Under the pieces are notes generated by a model. That model did not search any database. It had not been told where the DNA came from and saw only the letters and a list, made by a program, of their open reading frames with translations. A stretch of 8,724 bases of DNA, from positions 1 through 8,724 of the forward strand of contig JAUVKB010000090.1 in assembly GCA_030596405.1 (NCBI GenBank). Direction: 5' to 3'. The DNA comes from Deltaproteobacteria bacterium (GTDB taxonomy: Bacteria; Desulfobacterota; Desulfobacteria; Desulfobacterales; JAUVKB01). The position numbers were made by a program, and so were the translations under genes. Of this stretch, positions 5,689-8,724 are shown in pieces; positions within the stretch are counted from its first letter, which is position 1; the number at the start of each line of letters is the position of its first letter.

Positions 5689-7542
5689 TCAGAATCCCGG
5701 CAGTCCTCCGAATCCCCTTATTCCCCAGTAGACTGTGGTGAGAAGTACCAGGACGACATTAGCCACAACCCACATGATAGCTCCAACCCTGAGGTAGTCC
5801 CTGGGCTCAAGATATCCGCTGGCATAGACAATGGCATTCGGCGGTGTGCCGATGATCAGGCAATAGGCGAAGGAAGAAGCCGCTGCCGTGCTCATTGCTA
5901 TAAATGGGAGAAAGGTAGTGCCCGGATGGACCAGACCGGCCATATTTAGAGCTATCGGCCCTACTGCCGCAGCCGCCGGCCCGTCCGCCATGAGATTGGT
6001 CATCACCGATGTCAGGCCGTTATTGACCAGCAAGAGAGGTATCCCCGCATCCATCCCAAGGGGGGCGAGAGTGTCAATGGCTGTCCTTGCAAGCCAGTAT
6101 GCCGCGCCTGTTTTGTCCAGGGTACGTCCAAAGATTATGGCGCCGGCATAGAGCCACACTACTCCCCAGTCTACCTTTTCCTGGTAGTCTCTCCAGTTGA
6201 CTATCCCTGTCAGGAGGTATGCGACAGCTCCTGCGATAGCGATCACGCCGATACCGAGACGAACAGGATAGATTCCCAGATTAAAAAATATCTTTTCCGT
6301 AAACCAGCCCCACAGCATGATTAGAAAAATGATAATGGCTATGACCTGCTGCCTGTTCCAGCCGCCCATCTTTTTTATCTCGGTTTTCAGATGGTCCATG
6401 GCAGGCGCCAGGGATGTGACCTTTGGTTTAAACCGCCAGTTGGTTACAAACCAGGTGATGGGGATCATACACAGGACAAAGGGCATGGCATAGCTTACCC
6501 ATTGAAAATAACCTATATCAAAACCAAACATGTCCTCGAGATAGGTCATCATGATCACGTTTCTCGCGCCGCCTGAAGGGGCGCCGAAGCCTCCAATGTT
6601 GCATGCCATCGCAATGGCGATCATCAGCATCTTGGCCAGTTCCGGATCTTCAGGCACCTCCGGTGTCAGGCTGTTCTGATACAGGAGTATGCCGATGGGC
6701 AGAAACATGGCTGCCAGCGCGTGGTCGGAAATAAATGCCGCAAGAGGGGCGATCATTACAAAGAAGATGAGGGTGACCCACTTTACATTGGGAACCGCAA
6801 GCTTTCCGAAAAGCGCCAGACAGACCCTCTTGTCCACCTGGGTCTTTACAAAGGCGGCGGCAAACATGAGGCTTCCCATGATAAACCAGCATGCGTCGCT
6901 CCAGTAGAGCATGGCCACCTCTTTTCTCGTTACGACTCCGGTAAACACCAGGATCAGACCAACACAAAAGGCAACGCCCGGAAGGGGAATACATTCAGTC
7001 ATAAAACAAAACACGACAAAGACCGCCATGGCAAGGGCTACCTTGATCTGCCAGGCCCCTTTGTCCGCGGCGGCTTTGTCTTTTCCCGTCAAGTCGTCAT
7101 AATTGAGTTCATCCCTTCTGAGTTTCAGGGCCTTCATCATAACTTCGCCGTATGCCTCGCCGGTAATATGTTCTTCTATATACTGGCGCGCCCTCTCAAC
7201 ATTTTTTGAATCCGCCTGGATCTTGTATTTTTTGCACCACCTTGTGTCCCGTTTTAAAAACCGCTCTTTGGTAAGGGCTCCCATCCGCATATTTTGTTCC
7301 ATCACTTTTGCGGTAAGGAGCTGCCATTGAGACGCGTCCGAGGCCTCCTTATTAAAGAGCTCTTTTGTGATATATTTTGTTACTACCTTTGGCCCTATCT
7401 TGTATTCCATGCCCACATCCTTCATTCCGGACGGCGTCGGCAAGATAAGTATAAGAAAGAACAGCACTACAGGGATAAAAAACAATTTCCAGTCCACATA
7501 TTTGTCATATCCGGTAGCTTTTTTCTTTTTTTCTTTTATCAT
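5689..7542 (-). CDS. DASS/SLC13-type anion transporter
   Basis: The 617-residue inner-membrane permease starts at an ATG with a clear AAAGGA site (about 7 nt). Span 1 is at about 19-36 (KLFFIPVVLFFLILILPT). A hydrophilic stretch of about 125 residues (40-165) follows, an insertion not seen in short DASS proteins. Many spans then follow to the C-terminus. Two inverted-repeat-like signatures are visible: ISDHALAAMFLPIG (271-284) with GAPSGGARNVIMM (320-332), and TNLMADGPAAAAVGPI (515-530) with IGTPPNAIVYASGYL (564-578). The second is the strongest DASS hallmark. Family members move dicarboxylates, sulfate or related anions with sodium; the substrate cannot be read here. Both SNT motifs are altered (SDH and ADG). 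The gene lies 82 bp after the response regulator, so co-transcription is likely. Confidence 0.88.
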   Translation of the reverse strand: MIKEKKKKATGYDKYVDWKLFFIPVVLFFLILILPTPSGMKDVGMEYKIGPKVVTKYITKELFNKEASDASQWQLLTAKVMEQNMRMGALTKERFLKRDTRWCKKYKIQADSKNVERARQYIEEHITGEAYGEVMMKALKLRRDELNYDDLTGKDKAAADKGAWQIKVALAMAVFVVFCFMTECIPLPGVAFCVGLILVFTGVVTRKEVAMLYWSDACWFIMGSLMFAAAFVKTQVDKRVCLALFGKLAVPNVKWVTLIFFVMIAPLAAFISDHALAAMFLPIGILLYQNSLTPEVPEDPELAKMLMIAIAMACNIGGFGAPSGGARNVIMMTYLEDMFGFDIGYFQWVSYAMPFVLCMIPITWFVTNWRFKPKVTSLAPAMDHLKTEIKKMGGWNRQQVIAIIIFLIMLWGWFTEKIFFNLGIYPVRLGIGVIAIAGAVAYLLTGIVNWRDYQEKVDWGVVWLYAGAIIFGRTLDKTGAAYWLARTAIDTLAPLGMDAGIPLLLVNNGLTSVMTNLMADGPAAAAVGPIALNMAGLVHPGTTFLPFIAMSTAAASSFAYCLIIGTPPNAIVYASGYLEPRDYLRVGAIMWVVANVVLVLLTTVYWGIRGFGGLPGF

Positions 7543-7624
7543 TTTTAATCCTTTCCTGCTTGCTAAGAGCGCAAATTGCAGTTATTCTGAAAGGTTTACA
7601 CACCTGCCTGCGTATTGGGTTTTT

Positions 7625-8536
7625 TCAACCTGCCCGCGTGATGATGTTGGCCATCTCAAAAAAGAGTTCCTGTTCCCTGACAATTCCGATTACCCTGTCA
7701 TTGCTTGTTATAATCACCCGTCTGCATCTCTCGCAAAACATGAGGTTCGCCACTTCCATCAGGTTTGTGTTTTCGTCAACTCTCAACGGGGATTCAGACA
7801 TTATGTCTTTCACTTTTTTGTCGGCCAGCATCTTTGTCTGAGTGGTAAACAGGCCGGCCCAGAACATGGAAGAGAACTGCACACTGTCGGCAGTTGAGGG
7901 TTTTGGAGCGGAAAGATACGCGGGTCTGACAGCTTCAATCAAATCCAGGATACTCAGGATTCCGGCAAGTTCGTTTTTTTCGTCAAAGACCAGAAGAGAC
8001 CGATGGCCGGTTTCCATTATCCGGCTGCTGGAAACAAGCCCTTTGAACGACTCCATCAGTTTTTGGATGGTTCCTTTGATCGTGTCATCCTCGGAAACCA
8101 TGGTATAGTCATCAATATGGATCATAATGTCTCTTGCTGCTTTTTCCTCTATTGGCTCGCCGTAATGTTTTGCCGCATACGCGTCATTTATCTTTAAACA
8201 CAAAATATCAATATCACAGGGCTTGTTCAGGTAGTCAAAGGCCTCGCGAAGCAACGATTCTTTAGCGGAATCGGGAGTTCCGTGACCGGTAAGCATGATC
8301 ACCTGGGTTTCAGGGTTGATGCGTTTTATCCTTGACAGGGCCTCATGCCCGTCTATCCCCGGCATCTTGACATCCAGGACAACCACGTCGTGAGGTTTAT
8401 TCTTCAATATCTCAATCGCCTCTTCGCCGGTGCCGGCCATGGTTGTATCATAGCCCCTTTTAGTCAGCAGCCTGGATGTCGTGGCTCGAAACTGATCCTC
8501 GTCATCTACCATCAATACATTGATTTTTTTTGACAT
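7625..8536 (-). CDS. Response regulator with receiver domain and two CBS-like domains
   Basis: The start is the ATG at 8534-8536 (303 residues), chosen for its very strong AGGAGG site. A longer frame reaching 8599 enters a repeat and has no such signal. The receiver domain covers about 1-120: acidic pocket D11-D12-E13, phospho-acceptor D55 (VVVLDVKMPG), T83 (MLTGHG) and K105 (LNKP). The first CBS-like unit covers about 132-203 (AARDIMIHIDDYTMV ... HRSLLVFDEKNELAGILSILDLI). The second covers about 243-297 (VKDIMSESPLRVDENTNL ... RVIITSNDRVIGIVREQELF). CBS pairs usually bind adenosine nucleotides, and no DNA-binding domain is present. The output is therefore probably protein-protein control, possibly of the transporter encoded directly downstream. 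No histidine kinase is in the window. Confidence 0.9.
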   Translation of the reverse strand: MSKKINVLMVDDEDQFRATTSRLLTKRGYDTTMAGTGEEAIEILKNKPHDVVVLDVKMPGIDGHEALSRIKRINPETQVIMLTGHGTPDSAKESLLREAFDYLNKPCDIDILCLKINDAYAAKHYGEPIEEKAARDIMIHIDDYTMVSEDDTIKGTIQKLMESFKGLVSSSRIMETGHRSLLVFDEKNELAGILSILDLIEAVRPAYLSAPKPSTADSVQFSSMFWAGLFTTQTKMLADKKVKDIMSESPLRVDENTNLMEVANLMFCERCRRVIITSNDRVIGIVREQELFFEMANIITRAG

Positions 8537-8540
8537 GAGT

Positions 8541-8547
8541 TCCTCCT
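8541..8547 (-). promoter_or_regulatory. Strong Shine-Dalgarno AGGAGGA deciding the response-regulator start
   Basis: AGGAGG ends 5 nt before the ATG at 8536. This is the best ribosome site in the window, and it places the start 21 codons inside the longest open frame. Confidence 0.85.
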
Positions 8548-8567
8548 GTTGTATCTTTTCCCCACAT

Positions 8568-8724
8568 ATGAGGCTGTCCGAGAATGCCCTTTTTTCCAAA
8601 CTCTTCGTTATACTTAAAAAATTACCATCGGAGGTAAGCGAACTTGAGAGACTCCGATATCAATTAGATGCCTGCGGTAATTTTTTTCGTATGCCTCGAT
8701 TTTGAAAAAAATTGCTATTCTCGG
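8568..8724. mobile_element. Dispersed repeat, copy B, with inverted ends (possible MITE, reaches the window edge)
   Basis: The core 8625-8711 matches copy A (5491-5577). Around it, CCGAGAAT (8578-8585) and ATTCTCGG (8717-8724) form a perfect 8-bp inverted pair, each followed inward by GC (one base offset on the right). The left side continues outward as AGGCTGT; the right side is cut by the window end. The arms TCGGAG (8628-8633) and CTCCGA (8652-8657) keep the outer stem of the copy A hairpin, while the inner stem is decayed. It stands about 32 bp upstream of the response-regulator start and so may carry its promoter. Confidence 0.6.

Noticed and set aside
8537..8599. 21-codon N-terminal extension of the response regulator
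   Set aside because: It lies in the repeat, lacks a ribosome site, and the internal ATG has AGGAGG at ideal spacing.

Overview
The window reads as part of a chromosome from a Gram-negative, anaerobe-like bacterium. A Desulfobacterota (sulfate-reducer type) origin is my best guess. It rests on gene style: a caspase-like plus FGE-sulfatase pair, a two-component/CBS regulator beside a DASS anion transporter, a zinc-finger anti-sigma operon, and intergenic DNA full of small repeats. No rRNA or marker gene is present, so this is inference. Every convincing gene lies on the minus strand, so the window is best read from right to left.

Right part (8724 to 5689): a repeat with inverted ends, then a response regulator carrying two CBS-like domains, then a 617-residue DASS/SLC13-type anion transporter 82 bp downstream. 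These two probably form one operon. Next comes a diverged second copy of the repeat core. It is followed by a 45-residue single-span membrane peptide whose stop overlaps the possible TTG start of a Yip1-like multi-span membrane protein (5374 to 4704).

Middle (4703 to 3920): no gene. It holds a 117-bp MITE-like element with a 6-bp target duplication, a hexamer repeat, and a decayed array containing a perfect palindrome.

Left part (3919 to 1): an ECF sigma factor, its zinc-finger anti-sigma factor and a small exported protein form an operon. A second MITE-like element of the same family (148 bp, also with a 6-bp target duplication) and a GC-rich palindrome/tandem-repeat patch follow. Last comes an exported caspase-like protease, whose frame runs through a coiled coil into an FGE-sulfatase (SUMF1-like) domain if one base is added in a G7 tract.

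The most notable points are these. (1) The FGE-sulfatase frame is interrupted by a single TGA at a position where relatives often have Cys, and the expected C-terminal motif follows in the same frame to the window edge. (2) Four frame breaks sit at or beside single-base runs (G7, C9, G4, A9 in coding sense), which points to homopolymer sequencing error, slippage or phase variation. (3) There is a two-member MITE family with matching ATYYAT target duplications. (4) The transporter has Asp where classical DASS proteins have the Asn of both SNT motifs.
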